Positions 38,390 to 38,567 of a DNA stretch of 38,567 bases are shown piece by piece. The first letter of the stretch is position 1. Each line of letters starts with the position of its first letter. The notes beneath the pieces are model-generated. The model searched no databases. It saw nothing but the letters and a program-made list of their open reading frames with translations, and was not told the origin of the DNA. The position numbers and the translations under genes are program-made. The stretch is taken from IMG/VR virus record IMGVR_UViG_3300043436_005807, positions 1 through 38,567 of that record; one strand, written 5' to 3'. This DNA is from a virus.

Positions 38390-38567
38390 GCCGTCCATCG
38401 TCTGCCCGCCGGTCGCGGCTTACGACCGCGCCTTCCAGGCACGGCTTGCCGACGAAATCCAGCGCTTGCCGCCCAGCGCGGCGCTGGAACGGGCGATGCT
38501 CGACTATGCCCGCCTACGCGATCAGGCCCTGGGGTGTGCCAATGCCGAGAAAAGACAAGGGCAATGA
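38301..38567 (+). CDS. Outer-membrane spanin candidate (Rz1-like lipoprotein)
   Basis: An 88-residue protein with a lipoprotein signal: basic start (MQRTGCSKQ), hydrophobic core (ALPLLVIATLSLTAC) and lipobox LTAC with C24 as the lipidated residue. The mature part begins ATAPSRPSIVCPPVAAYD and continues as helix (AFQARLADEIQRLPPSAALE, RAMLDYARLRDQALGCANAE). A GGAGG box (38290-38294) lies 6 nt before the ATG at 38301, which is preferred over an in-frame ATG at 38175. With the Rz-like gene it would fuse inner and outer membranes at lysis. Its stop ends the window. Confidence 0.85.
   Translation: MQRTGCSKQALPLLVIATLSLTACATAPSRPSIVCPPVAAYDRAFQARLADEIQRLPPSAALERAMLDYARLRDQALGCANAEKRQGQ

Noticed and set aside
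1-38567. CRISPR arrays, insertion sequences or transposases
   Set aside because: No regularly spaced repeat-spacer pattern and no transposase-like product was seen on either strand.

Overview
The window holds most of a temperate tailed-phage genome (a prophage), starting exactly at an integrase gene and ending exactly at a spanin gene. The host is most likely an alphaproteobacterium. The DNA is GC-rich. The tail tip genes (DUF2460, DUF2163, NlpC/P60 peptidase, giant TIM-barrel tail protein) are of the kind shared with Rhodobacterales gene transfer agents, and a putative LexA site has the alphaproteobacterial form GTTC-N7-GTTC. No rRNA or tRNA gene was recognised, and att sites could not be identified because the outer flanks are missing.

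Layout. (1) 1-2835: tyrosine integrase followed by a hipBA toxin-antitoxin pair. (2) 2904-4610, minus strand: a lysogeny-control operon of an ImmA-type M78 metallopeptidase, an XRE repressor-like protein and an unknown protein; its promoter carries the LexA-type box. (3) 4920-12422, plus strand: a tightly overlapped early operon with a small HTH protein, a PD-(D/E)XK nuclease, an ssDNA-binding-like protein, a cytosine-5 methyltransferase, a RepA-like primase-helicase, a RuvC-like resolvase and a DUF6362 HTH protein. (4) 12693-15077: a ParB-like protein, an amino-type DNA methyltransferase and a small PLP-fold enzyme joined by overlapping start/stop codons, a candidate DNA-modification cassette. 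(5) 15078-15803, minus strand: two small unknown genes. (6) 15912-23565: lambda-like packaging and head genes (small and large terminase, gpW, portal, fused protease-capsid, decoration protein, gpFII-like connector, DUF6441). (7) 23989-36945: the tail module, including a G/GT-type chaperone with a canonical -1 slippery heptamer. (8) 36964-38567: lysis genes (membrane/coiled-coil protein, CHAP-like endolysin, holin candidate, overlapping Rz/Rz1-like spanins).

Three cargo insertions lie antisense in the late operon, each at a gene boundary: a Phd/YefM antitoxin with a truncated toxin remnant, a NUDIX hydrolase, and an RHH-GNAT toxin-antitoxin pair.

The most unusual signals are these. The C5-methyltransferase gene carries about 0.7 kb of dual-frame sequence: six repeated DNA units read as LADA-type linkers in the methyltransferase frame and as W-P-T-P units in the +1 frame, and that second frame ends in a recognisable LNPAWVCWLMGYPNGWLD block. 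A slippery A_AAA_AAC lies at the end of the tail chaperone and leads into a start-less downstream frame. The methyltransferase/PLP cassette and the LexA-box control of the ImmA operon are also notable. All functional assignments come from reading motifs and gene order; no database search was run.
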